This document shows, piece after piece, positions 56,572 through 64,000 of a stretch of DNA of 64,000 bases. The DNA is from Marinobacter koreensis (lineage in GTDB: Bacteria; Pseudomonadota; Gammaproteobacteria; Pseudomonadales; Oleiphilaceae). The position numbers and the translations under genes are program-made. The DNA lies in assembly GCF_023156285.1 (NCBI RefSeq), contig NZ_JAKZAJ010000002.1:1-64000 (forward strand), in the 5' to 3' direction. The notes beneath the pieces were generated by a model. That model saw only the letters and a program-made list of their open reading frames with translations, was not told the origin of the DNA and ran no database searches. How positions within the stretch are numbered: the first letter of the stretch is position 1; every line of letters starts with the position of its first letter.

Positions 56572-57497
56572 GGCTGCCCCGACAGATCAATGTGCATGCC
56601 GTCCCGGGACACTTCGATGCCGTGCTCGCCCAGTTCGGCGTGCTCGGGAGAATCCTCGTCCAGGATCGGGTTGGTGTTGTTGATATGAATGAGGATCTTG
56701 CGACGGGCGGGCATGGTATCGAGCACCTCGATCATGCCCCCGGGACCGCTCTGGGCCAGGTGCCCCATCGCCTGTCCCGTCTTGGTGCCCACTTCCTGGC
56801 GAATCATTTCGTCGTCCCGCCAGACGGTCCCATCCACCAGCAGGATATCGGCCTTTCGCATCCAGGCCAGGATGCGCTCATCCGGCTGACCCAGCCCCGG
56901 CGCATACAACACCCGGGTGCCGGTTCGGGTATCCCGGAGAAACAGGCCGATGTTGTCGCCCGGGTGCGGGTTGTCGCGGCGCGGTGAATACGGAGGCGCA
57001 TTGCTCAGCAAAGGAATGGCGGTAAGCCGAAGGGACGGCGCACAGGGAATGCTGAATTCCACCTGTTCCGAGGCCTCGATCTCGCGCCAGTTCAGGCCGC
57101 CATTCCAGTGTTCCAGCATGTTGAACAATGGAAAACCCGAGCTGAGATCATCGTGTACCTGCCGGGTGCACCAGACGTCCATGGGCAAGCCTTCGCGCAA
57201 CGACAGCAGGCCCGTGGTGTGATCCACCTGGCTATCCATCAGCACGATGGCACTGATCCCGGTATCCCGCAGGGCACGGGCCGGTTGCATCGCAGGGAAC
57301 GCCGCCAATTGCGCACGGATGTCCGGCGAAGCATTGAAGAGAATCCAGTGATCCCCGTCCTCACTGATGGCGATCGAAGATTGGGTGCGGGCCTGCGCTT
57401 TCAGGGTTCCCTTGCGGAAACCGGCGCAATTCCGGCAGTTACAGTTCCACTGCGGGAACCCACCGCCAGCGGCGGAGCCAAGGACGTGAATCTGCAT
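56568..57497 (-). CDS. pqqB: PQQ biosynthesis protein PqqB
   Basis: 309 residues, metallo-beta-lactamase fold hydroxylase ([21 protein letters not shown] at the start with the Cys-rich [27 protein letters not shown] metal site, [15 protein letters not shown] near the end). ATG at 57497; upstream open frame not used. Follows pqqA by 53 bp. Confidence 0.96.
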   Translation of the reverse strand: MQIHVLGSAAGGGFPQWNCNCRNCAGFRKGTLKAQARTQSSIAISEDGDHWILFNASPDIRAQLAAFPAMQPARALRDTGISAIVLMDSQVDHTTGLLSLREGLPMDVWCTRQVHDDLSSGFPLFNMLEHWNGGLNWREIEASEQVEFSIPCAPSLRLTAIPLLSNAPPYSPRRDNPHPGDNIGLFLRDTRTGTRVLYAPGLGQPDERILAWMRKADILLVDGTVWRDDEMIRQEVGTKTGQAMGHLAQSGPGGMIEVLDTMPARRKILIHINNTNPILDEDSPEHAELGEHGIEVSRDGMHIDLSGQP

Positions 57498-57550
57498 GGC
57501 GAAGATCCTGCGGAGAAACGGCCAGCGACTGATCGCCGGCCGGCTCACGC

Positions 57551-57622
57551 TCAGCGATTGGCGAAGTACATGGTGACTTCAAAGCCGATCCGCAGATCCT
57601 CGTAGGCTGGTTTGGTCCACAT
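57551..57622 (-). CDS. pqqA: PQQ precursor peptide PqqA (23 aa)
   Basis: A 23-codon gene starting [14 protein letters not shown] and ending in YFANR. It has the crosslinked Glu15 and Tyr19 in the E-x3-Y spacing (EVTMY) that PqqE joins to form the PQQ backbone. ATG at 57620-57622 preceded by GAGGTGAGC on the minus strand. First gene of pqqABCDE. Confidence 0.97.
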   Translation of the reverse strand: MWTKPAYEDLRIGFEVTMYFANR

Positions 57623-57846
57623 AATGCTCACCTCTTGTCATGATTGTTAGCGCATTGGGTGTTGGTCCCGGCAATGCCGACGACTCAGTTTCATCCTAGC
57701 GACAGAGACAAGCGGCCAATATGGTACTTTCGCACTGTTTTTGACCACCACAAAGTAGCAGCAGTCTGGCTCCGAGGTTGAATTGTCTGGACATGGCCAC
57801 GCCGTAGCATGGAAGACGGACAATAATAACTTCAAGGAGTCCCCCT

Positions 57847-59964
57847 ATGCGCCGACGAATTCTGCTCCTGCTGCTTGGCCTGTTCTTTCTGCCCGCGAGC
57901 CACGCCGAATTGCCACCCGATAAACAGGCACTTATCCAGGCCCTGTTCCCCTCAGCGACGATCATCAAGGACAAACTTCCCGATTTTCCGGTGTACCCGG
58001 TTTACCAGTTGCAGGAATTGCTGGGGTACGCGTTTGAGAGCACCGATCTGAGTGATCTTCAGGGATTTTCGGGACAACCGATCAAAATGATGATCGGCCT
58101 GGATACCCGTGGGCGATTTACCGGTGTCCGGGTGATGGACCATCATGAACCTGTTTTCCTGCACGGTCTGGGGGAAGCGCCGCTGTTCGAGTTCGTCGAC
58201 CAGTACGAAAATCATTCGCTGCGCGAGCAGATCATCGTCCAGTCCTCAAACTCCAGAAAATCCGGGCGCAGGCAGGACGGCAACGTGGTCTATTTCGACG
58301 GTGTCAGCAAGGCCACCGTGTCCGTACTGATCATTAACGATACGATCCTCTCCACCGCCCTGAAGGTAGCCCGAAGGGAACTGGAAGCGTTCGCCCAGGC
58401 AACGCCAACCCGGGCCAGAACGGATTTTTACCAGCCACTGGACTGGCAACAACTGATTGACCGGGGCTACGTCGGTCATGCCACCGTGTCTGCGGCGGAG
58501 GTTGAACAGAAGCTCGGCCGCCCACTGTCCGATTATCCCGGCTCACTGCAGCCGGATCCGGACCAGCCTTTCTCGGAGCTGTTCTTCGCCTATATGAATT
58601 CACCGATGGTCGGTCGCAACCTGCTCGGTGATGCCGGATACGAGCGTTTCATGGACCGCCTCGGTCCCCACGACAAGGTATTGCTCGTGGCCTCCCGCGG
58701 GGTGTTCCCCCATGTCGGTCAGGATTTCACCCCGGGGAGTTTTCCTGATCGCATCGGCCTGTCCCAGAACGGCCTGGCCATGGAAATGCGGGATCTGAAC
58801 TGGCTCGACCAGAACCTGCCCCTGACCGCAAAGGATCTGCCGGACTTTGCGGCCACCAACCTGTTTCAGGTAGGTGGAAATGCCGGATTCAATCCCGGCG
58901 CCAAGGCCATGCTCAGCTTGAATATTGAATTACCGCGCAACCACCTGATCACCGATGAAACCCGCTTTGACCTGCCTGTGGCATTCAGCGACGACCTCTT
59001 CGAGACCGTCGCACCGGAAGCGTCTCCGGCCGAGGCACGAGATCCGGTATGGGTGGGTCTCTGGAAAGAGCGCTGGTGGCAGATCGCATTGCTGGTCACC
59101 GGACTGACGGTGCTGACCGTCTTCTTCGCCCGTCAGAAAAGCCTGTCCCGCCACCCGGTGCTGGTTCGCCGTTTCCGCTGGGGATTTCTCGCCTTCACCC
59201 TGTTTTTCATCGGATTCTACGCCCAGGGGCAGTTGTCCGTGGTCAACATTTACACCCTGTTCCTCGCGATACGGGATGGATTCAGCCTGAATGTTTTCCT
59301 GCTCGATCCGGTCCTGTTCATCCTGTGGACCTACACCTTTATCACCCTGTTTATCTGGGGCCGCGGGCTATTCTGTGGTTGGCTGTGCCCGTTCGGTGCA
59401 TTGCAGGAAATGGCCGCCTGGTTGGGCGAGAAGCTTCGGTTTCGTCAGATCCGCGTGCCTGAACGCTGGCATCGTCGTCTGATCCTGTTGAAATATCCCA
59501 TTCTGCTCGGGCTGGTCGGCACCGCCTTCTATTCCCTGACGCTGGCGGAACAACTGGCGGAAGTGGAGCCCTTCAAAACCAGCATCACCCTGTTCTTCTG
59601 GCGTTATTGGCCGTTCGTGGCGTATGCGATTGGGCTCCTGGTCATTGGCATGTTCATTCACAAATTCTACTGCCGGTATCTGTGTCCGCTGGGCGCCGGC
59701 CTGGCCGTGCTGGGCCGGTTCCGCCTGTTCAGCTGGCTGGAGCGCATAGAGCGCTGTGGGTCTCCCTGCCAGCACTGCAAGAACGAGTGCGGGATCAATG
59801 CCATTCGCAAAGATGGTCGCATCGATTATGACGAGTGCATCCAGTGCCTGGAGTGCGTGGTGATCCTCCGGGATGAAAGCCAGTGCGTCGACAGCATCCT
59901 CCGCAACAAGCAACAGAGAAAGCAGCAGGCAAGGATTCTCGCAACGGACGCGGCCGGAGCATAA
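57847..59964 (+). CDS. NosR-like FMN-binding, 4Fe-4S membrane protein
   Basis: 705 residues. Signal peptide, periplasmic FMN-binding domain (about 75-165) with DGVSKATVS (candidate flavinylated Thr157, the usual SGAT Gly replaced by Lys), then six or so membrane helices with the CGWLCPFGALQ and CRYLCPLGAG motifs, and a C-terminal ferredoxin part (CGSPCQHCKNEC, CIQCLECV). NosR/CcpI-type proteins pass electrons across the membrane. Beside pqq and exaA it may serve the quinoprotein redox chain. Divergent from pqqA; AAGGAG site. Confidence 0.88.
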   Translation: MRRRILLLLLGLFFLPASHAELPPDKQALIQALFPSATIIKDKLPDFPVYPVYQLQELLGYAFESTDLSDLQGFSGQPIKMMIGLDTRGRFTGVRVMDHHEPVFLHGLGEAPLFEFVDQYENHSLREQIIVQSSNSRKSGRRQDGNVVYFDGVSKATVSVLIINDTILSTALKVARRELEAFAQATPTRARTDFYQPLDWQQLIDRGYVGHATVSAAEVEQKLGRPLSDYPGSLQPDPDQPFSELFFAYMNSPMVGRNLLGDAGYERFMDRLGPHDKVLLVASRGVFPHVGQDFTPGSFPDRIGLSQNGLAMEMRDLNWLDQNLPLTAKDLPDFAATNLFQVGGNAGFNPGAKAMLSLNIELPRNHLITDETRFDLPVAFSDDLFETVAPEASPAEARDPVWVGLWKERWWQIALLVTGLTVLTVFFARQKSLSRHPVLVRRFRWGFLAFTLFFIGFYAQGQLSVVNIYTLFLAIRDGFSLNVFLLDPVLFILWTYTFITLFIWGRGLFCGWLCPFGALQEMAAWLGEKLRFRQIRVPERWHRRLILLKYPILLGLVGTAFYSLTLAEQLAEVEPFKTSITLFFWRYWPFVAYAIGLLVIGMFIHKFYCRYLCPLGAGLAVLGRFRLFSWLERIERCGSPCQHCKNECGINAIRKDGRIDYDECIQCLECVVILRDESQCVDSILRNKQQRKQQARILATDAAGA

Positions 59965-59975
59965 CCGGGGGACAC

Positions 59976-59998
59976 AAAAAAGGCCCCGGGGAGGGGCC
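59976..59998 (-). terminator. Hairpin between convergent genes (minus-strand T run)
   Basis: GGCCCC/GGGGCC stem (59982-59987 and 59993-59998); on the minus strand a run of six T follows. With the next hairpin it separates exaC from the NosR-like gene. Confidence 0.65.
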
Positions 59999-60032
59999 AA
60001 AGAGACATAACACACGTCCATGTGAGGACACG

Positions 60033-60055
60033 AAAAAAGGGCCCCGCGGGGCCCT
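60033..60055 (-). terminator. Rho-independent terminator of exaC
   Basis: Palindrome 60038-60055 (AGGGCCCCGCGGGGCCCT); on the minus strand six T follow (60033-60038). It lies 16 bp after the exaC stop. Confidence 0.85.
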
Positions 60056-60070
60056 ACCGCTTCTTGCAGA

Positions 60071-61591
60071 TCAGAAGAATCCGAGAGGATTGGTGTCGTA
60101 GCTGACCAGCATGTTCTTGGTCTGCTGGTAGTGCTCAAGAGCCATCTTGTGGGTTTCGCGGCCAACGCCGGACTTCTTGTAGCCGCCAAAGGCTGCGTGT
60201 GCCGGATACGCGTGGTAACAGTTCATCCAGACCCGGCCGGCCTGAATGTTCCGACCCATCCGGTAAGCCAGGTTGGTATCACGGGTCCAGACGCCGGCAC
60301 CCAGGCCGAACTCGGTGTCGTTGGCGATTGCCAGGGCTTCCTCTTCGGTCTTGAAGGTGGTGACCCCTACGACCGGACCGAAAATTTCCTCCTGGAACAC
60401 CCGCATCTTGTTGTCGCCCTTGAACAGGGTCGGCTGGATGTAGAAGCCATCGTTGAATTCCACGCCCAGGTCTTCCCGGTCACCACCGGTCAGTACCACA
60501 GCACCTTCCTGCTTGCCGATTTCCAGATAGGACATGATCTTGTCGAACTGCTCTTTCGACGCCTGTGCACCAACCTGAACATCGGTATCCAGCGGGTTGC
60601 CACGCTTGATGGCCTTGGTGCGCTGGATGACCTTCTGCATGAATTCCTCGAACATGTCTTCCTGCACCAGAGCCCGCGACGGACAGGTACAGACCTCGCC
60701 CTGGTTGAAGAACGCCAGAACCAGACCTTCCACGCACTTGTCGATGAATTCCGGTTCGGCCTTCATGACATCGGAGAAGTAGATGTTCGGCGACTTGCCG
60801 CCGAGCTCGACCGTGGAGGGAATGATGTTCTCTGCCGCGCACTTGAGGATATGGGAACCGACCGGCGTGGAACCGGTGAACGCGATCTTGGCAATGCGCT
60901 TGCTGGTGGCCAGGGCCTGACCGGCTTCGATGCCGTAACCGTTGACGATGTTAATGACGCCCGGCGGCAGCAGGTCACCAATGATTTCCATCAGCACCAG
61001 GATACTGGCCGGCGTCTGCTCGGCTGGCTTGAGCACGGTACAGTTGCCTGCGGCCAGACAGGGGCCCAGTTTCCAGGCCGCCATCAGTATCGGGAAGTTC
61101 CAGGGAATGATCTGGCCGACAACACCCAGTGGCTCGTGGAAATGATAGGCCACGGTGTTGTGGTCAATCTCACCCATGTGGCCTTCCTGGGCGCGGATGC
61201 AGCCCGCGAAGTAACGGAAATGATCGGCTGCCAGCGGGATGTCCGCATTCAGGGTTTCGCGAACCGCCTTACCATTGTCCCAGGTTTCGGCAACCGCCAG
61301 CTTTTCCAGATTGGCCTCGATGCGGTCTGCGATCTTGAGCAGGATGTTGGAACGCTCCGTGGGCGACGTCTTGCCCCAGGCCGGCGCGGCTTTGTGGGCC
61401 GCGTCCAGGGCCAGATCGATGTCTTCGGCAGAAGAACGTGGAATTTCACAGATCACTTCGCCGGTTACGGGGGTGATGTTCTCGAAGTACTGGCCCTTTA
61501 CGGGTTCCACCCACTCACCGCCAATGTAGTTCTGATAGCGGGATTTGAACGAAACGACGGAGCCGTCTTTTCCGGGTTTTGCGTAGATCAT
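60071..61591 (-). CDS. exaC: NAD+-dependent aldehyde dehydrogenase, ExaC type
   Basis: 506 residues. Catalytic Cys in [13 protein letters not shown], Glu in [13 protein letters not shown]-binding GSTPVGSHI, and [22 protein letters not shown]. Oxidises acetaldehyde or other aldehydes made by ExaA to the acid in the cytoplasm. Closely resembles exaC of Pseudomonas. Separate from exaA by 204 bp with a terminator, so it has its own promoter. Confidence 0.95.
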   Translation of the reverse strand: MIYAKPGKDGSVVSFKSRYQNYIGGEWVEPVKGQYFENITPVTGEVICEIPRSSAEDIDLALDAAHKAAPAWGKTSPTERSNILLKIADRIEANLEKLAVAETWDNGKAVRETLNADIPLAADHFRYFAGCIRAQEGHMGEIDHNTVAYHFHEPLGVVGQIIPWNFPILMAAWKLGPCLAAGNCTVLKPAEQTPASILVLMEIIGDLLPPGVINIVNGYGIEAGQALATSKRIAKIAFTGSTPVGSHILKCAAENIIPSTVELGGKSPNIYFSDVMKAEPEFIDKCVEGLVLAFFNQGEVCTCPSRALVQEDMFEEFMQKVIQRTKAIKRGNPLDTDVQVGAQASKEQFDKIMSYLEIGKQEGAVVLTGGDREDLGVEFNDGFYIQPTLFKGDNKMRVFQEEIFGPVVGVTTFKTEEEALAIANDTEFGLGAGVWTRDTNLAYRMGRNIQAGRVWMNCYHAYPAHAAFGGYKKSGVGRETHKMALEHYQQTKNMLVSYDTNPLGFF

Positions 61592-61746
61592 GGTATCGAC
61601 CTCTTGTTGTGTTTATCGCAGGGCAACGCGGCCTTTCGCGTTTACTCATTCAATGTAGACGGCCCCCGGGAATCCGTGAATGATTCGATGGATCCGAAAA
61701 ACTCATCCCTTGGTAGTAAAAACATCGCGGCACGTTTCCCGGACCA

Positions 61747-61774
61747 CAAAAAAGGGCTGCCCGAAGGCAGCCCT
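61747..61774 (-). terminator. Rho-independent terminator of exaA
   Basis: AGGGCTGCC/GGCAGCCCT stem (61753-61761 and 61766-61774) with a CGAA/TTCG tetraloop; on the minus strand a run of six T follows. 22 bp after the exaA stop. Confidence 0.92.
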
Positions 61775-61795
61775 GAAGGGACCCGAGAATCCGGA

Positions 61796-63574
61796 TCAGT
61801 TTGCGGCGACCCGATCACCCGGCAACTTGAAGGTCCAGACCATACCGCCCTGGTTGAAGTCCTTGACGACTTTGGCTACTTCGCCGCCCCAGAGTGGCAC
61901 GGCGCCGCCCCACCCGGACAGGACCGAGACGTACTGCTCGCCATCCATCTCCCAGGTAATCGGCGTACCGACAACCCCGGAACCGGTGTTGAAGCGGTAG
62001 AGCTCTTTACCGGTCTGGGCATCGAAGGCCTTGAGGTAGCCTTCCGGAGTACCGGTGAACACCAGGTTACCGGCCGTGGTCATGACACCACCCCATAGCG
62101 GCGCTGTGTTTTCATAGCGCCAGACTTCCTTCCCGGTCTTGGGATCCATCGCACGCAGCACACCGATGAAATCGTCGTGGGCCGGCTTGATGGTGAATCC
62201 GGCCCCCAGGAACGCCGCACCTTTCTTGTAGGAAACAGGCTCGTTCCAGATTTCCATGGCCCACTCGTTCGAGGGCACGTAAAACAGGCCGGTCTTTTTG
62301 CTGTAAGACACGGGCATCCAGTTCTTGCCGCCCAGGAACGCCGGCTGCGCCATGACCTTCTTACCCTTGTTACCCTCAGCAGCGGCAGGGTCTCCGGGAC
62401 GGTGCGCATCACTGTAGATGGGGCGGCCGGTCTTCGGATCCAGGCCCGTGGCCCAGGTGATCTTGTCGACGAACGGGAAACCGCGGATGAAGTCACCATT
62501 CTCACGGTTCAGGACGTACATGAATCCGTTTCGGTCAGCGGTGGCAGCGGCCTTGATGGTTTTACCGTTCTCCTTGTAATCAAACGAGACCAGCTCGTTC
62601 ACCCCGTCGTAGTCCCAGCCATCGTGCGGCGTGGTCTGGAAATGCCACTTGATGCTGCCGTCGTCCGGATCAATCGCCAGTCGTGACGATGAAAACAGGT
62701 TGTCGCCCGGGCGCAGGTGGGAGTTCCACGGTGCCGGGTTACCGGTTCCGAAGAAGATGGAATCGGTGTCGGCGTCGTAGGTGCCACCCAGCCAGGTGGC
62801 GGCACCGCCGTTTTTCCACATATCGCCCGGCCAGGTCTTACCGGCCTTGCCGCCGGAAATGCCATTCTCGATGGCCTTGCCATCCTTGTAGACATAACCC
62901 ATGTGGCCTTCCACCGTCGGGCGCATCCACACCTTCTCACCGGTGTTGGCGTCATAGGCAATCACCTTGCCCACAATACCGAACTCACCCCCGGAAACAC
63001 CGGTAATCACCTTGCCCTTGACGATCATGGGCGCGGCCGTGATCGCGTAACCGGCCTGGTAGTCGGCGACCTTCTTGATCCACATCGGCTTGCCGGTGTC
63101 CTTGTTCAGGGCGACCAGTTTGGCGTCGAGGGTGCCGAAAATCACTTTATCGTCGTACAGCGCAACGCCCCGGTTGACCACGTCGCAACAGGGCATGATG
63201 CCGTCGGGAAGGCGGGCGTCATACTGCCAGATCTCCTCGCCGGTCTTGATATCAATGGCATAGACCCGCGAGTAGGAGGCCGACACATACATCACGCCGT
63301 CCTTGACCATGGGCTGGGCTTCCTGTCCGCGCATCTTCTCGTTGCCGAACGAAAATGCCCACACCGGCTGAAGGTACTTCACGTTGTCCGTGTTCAGCTT
63401 TTCCAGGCCACTGTAGCGTTGCCCCTTGAGCCCCATGCCATAGGTAACCACATCACCCGGGGTGTTCTCGTCGTTCATAATGTCCTGGTCGGTCACCGCC
63501 GCCTGGGCGCCGTAGGATACCGCCAGGGCCAGAGCGCTGGCCGCAATGCGAATCCCGAACTTGTTCGATCTCAT
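61796..63574 (-). CDS. exaA: PQQ-dependent (quinoprotein) alcohol dehydrogenase, ExaA/PedH-like
   Basis: 592 residues. Signal peptide ending YGAQA; eight-bladed propeller with PQQ. Seen: vicinal disulfide Cys129-Cys130 (IMPCCDVVN), metal ligands Glu197 (GVSGGEFG) and Asn279 (GTGNPAPWN), catalytic Asp321 in GWDYDG. Asp323, two residues on, occupies the position that in XoxF and PedH binds a lanthanide and in Ca-dependent ExaA/PedE is a Ser, so metal use may be lanthanide. No cytochrome domain. Periplasmic primary alcohol oxidation. MoxJ-like and exaC neighbours fit. Confidence 0.93.
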   Translation of the reverse strand: MRSNKFGIRIAASALALAVSYGAQAAVTDQDIMNDENTPGDVVTYGMGLKGQRYSGLEKLNTDNVKYLQPVWAFSFGNEKMRGQEAQPMVKDGVMYVSASYSRVYAIDIKTGEEIWQYDARLPDGIMPCCDVVNRGVALYDDKVIFGTLDAKLVALNKDTGKPMWIKKVADYQAGYAITAAPMIVKGKVITGVSGGEFGIVGKVIAYDANTGEKVWMRPTVEGHMGYVYKDGKAIENGISGGKAGKTWPGDMWKNGGAATWLGGTYDADTDSIFFGTGNPAPWNSHLRPGDNLFSSSRLAIDPDDGSIKWHFQTTPHDGWDYDGVNELVSFDYKENGKTIKAAATADRNGFMYVLNRENGDFIRGFPFVDKITWATGLDPKTGRPIYSDAHRPGDPAAAEGNKGKKVMAQPAFLGGKNWMPVSYSKKTGLFYVPSNEWAMEIWNEPVSYKKGAAFLGAGFTIKPAHDDFIGVLRAMDPKTGKEVWRYENTAPLWGGVMTTAGNLVFTGTPEGYLKAFDAQTGKELYRFNTGSGVVGTPITWEMDGEQYVSVLSGWGGAVPLWGGEVAKVVKDFNQGGMVWTFKLPGDRVAAN

Positions 63575-63728
63575 GGTTGCGTTCTCCCATTCTCTTGTTT
63601 TCGGTTTCTAGGCGAACCGGGAACGTTTCCCGCCTCTGAGTTGATTCTTCGCGTTCGGGCAAGGTGCAACAATTAATCCGCCGAACAGGTTTTCTCATCA
63701 CTTGGTAGTACGACCCCGCTCCCAAACC

Positions 63729-63756
63729 AAAAAGGCCCGCCGTTGCAGGCGGGCCT
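63729..63756 (-). terminator. Rho-independent terminator of the MoxJ-like gene
   Basis: AGGCCCGCC/GGCGGGCCT stem (63733-63741 and 63748-63756); on the minus strand a run of five T follows. 20 bp after the stop codon at 63776. Confidence 0.9.
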
Positions 63757-63775
63757 CCCGGGGCAGGTTTCCGGA

Positions 63776-64000
63776 TCAGTCCGAGCCCGACGCCCGCGCC
63801 AGGGCTTCGGGCTTGAGGAACTCCCGATAGTAATCGGGCACACCGTAACGAAGACCAAGGCCGGCGAAGAGCTGATCCATTTCACCGGTCTTCACCAGCT
63901 TGTCGACGATGCCCTCCAGGGCGTAGCCAAGCTGGCGATGATTGTTCTTGACCGCCATGCCAACATCCCAGACTTGCTTTCCAATGCCGGGAAAGCCGGT
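63776..64000 (-). CDS. MoxJ-like periplasmic substrate-binding protein (3' end only)
   Basis: Only the C-terminal 74 residues lie in the window. The segment IGKQVWDVGMAVKNNHRQLG, followed by LEGIVDKLVKTGEMDQLFAGLGLRYGVPDYYREFL, matches the end of family-3 solute-binding proteins, especially the quinoprotein-dehydrogenase-associated MoxJ/XoxJ type. Its neighbour exaA supports this. XoxJ-type proteins are thought to activate the dehydrogenase. Full identity needs the upstream sequence. Confidence 0.78.
   Translation of the reverse strand, partial: TGFPGIGKQVWDVGMAVKNNHRQLGYALEGIVDKLVKTGEMDQLFAGLGLRYGVPDYYREFLKPEALARASGSD

Noticed and set aside
60131-62098. 655-codon open frame antisense to exaC and exaA end
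   Set aside because: Opposite well-identified genes and across the exaA terminator; no domain.

Overview
The window looks like chromosome of a marine gammaproteobacterium, most likely Marinobacter or a near relative. This is inferred from the tmRNA tag ANDENYALAA, the carAB-dapB-dnaJ-dnaK-grpE-recN-fur-bamE-rnfH-ratA-smpB-ssrA order, a wax ester synthase/DGAT gene next to smpB, Mqo, NhaD and TRAP transporters, and a PQQ/ExaA alcohol-oxidation cluster. There is no rRNA, and ssrA is the only RNA gene seen.

Layout. 1-13,800 is housekeeping core: carB (partial), carA, dapB, dnaJ, dnaK and grpE on the minus strand; recN on the plus strand under tandem LexA boxes; fur, bamE, rnfH, ratA, an NSS-family transporter, smpB and a WS/DGAT gene. 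13,817-14,182 is ssrA (tmRNA). 14,169-28,976 is a 14.8-kb genomic island inserted in the 3' end of ssrA, bounded by a 16-bp direct repeat. It carries a P4-type tyrosine integrase, small unknown genes, a translationally coupled alpA-Toprim-DUF927-unknown operon, and a type I restriction-modification set (hsdM, hsdS, an Mrr-like nuclease, hsdR). The start of the DUF927 helicase-like gene and the start of the gene after it both carry contiguous 9-bp repeats in opposite orientation, which look like replication iterons.

29,000-49,500 is core again: a DctPQM TRAP transporter, ExoD-like, CheV-like and lipoprotein genes. Next is a minus-strand run of an ATP-grasp enzyme, a predicted papain-fold cysteine hydrolase and an acetolactate-synthase-like ThDP enzyme, whose joint function I cannot name. 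Then come mqo, nhaD, a Na+/Ca2+ exchanger, an acyltransferase, msrB, msrA, a metallophosphoesterase, a CDP-archaeol-synthase-family protein and fumC.

49,580-64,000 is a PQQ-dependent alcohol oxidation cluster: an ErcS'-like hybrid sensor kinase, ErcA-like iron alcohol dehydrogenase, an S9 peptidase (PqqM/PqqH-like), pqqE, D, C, B, A, a NosR-like FMN/4Fe-4S membrane protein, aldehyde dehydrogenase ExaC, quinoprotein alcohol dehydrogenase ExaA and the end of a MoxJ-like binding protein. Together these make the cofactor, oxidise alcohol to aldehyde and then acid in the periplasm and cytoplasm, and probably sense the substrate. The ExaA homolog has Asp two residues after its catalytic Asp, the pattern of lanthanide-dependent enzymes.

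Candidates most worth following up are the 9-bp repeat system around the DUF927 gene, the ATP-grasp/papain-like/ThDP operon, and the predicted lanthanide-type ExaA.
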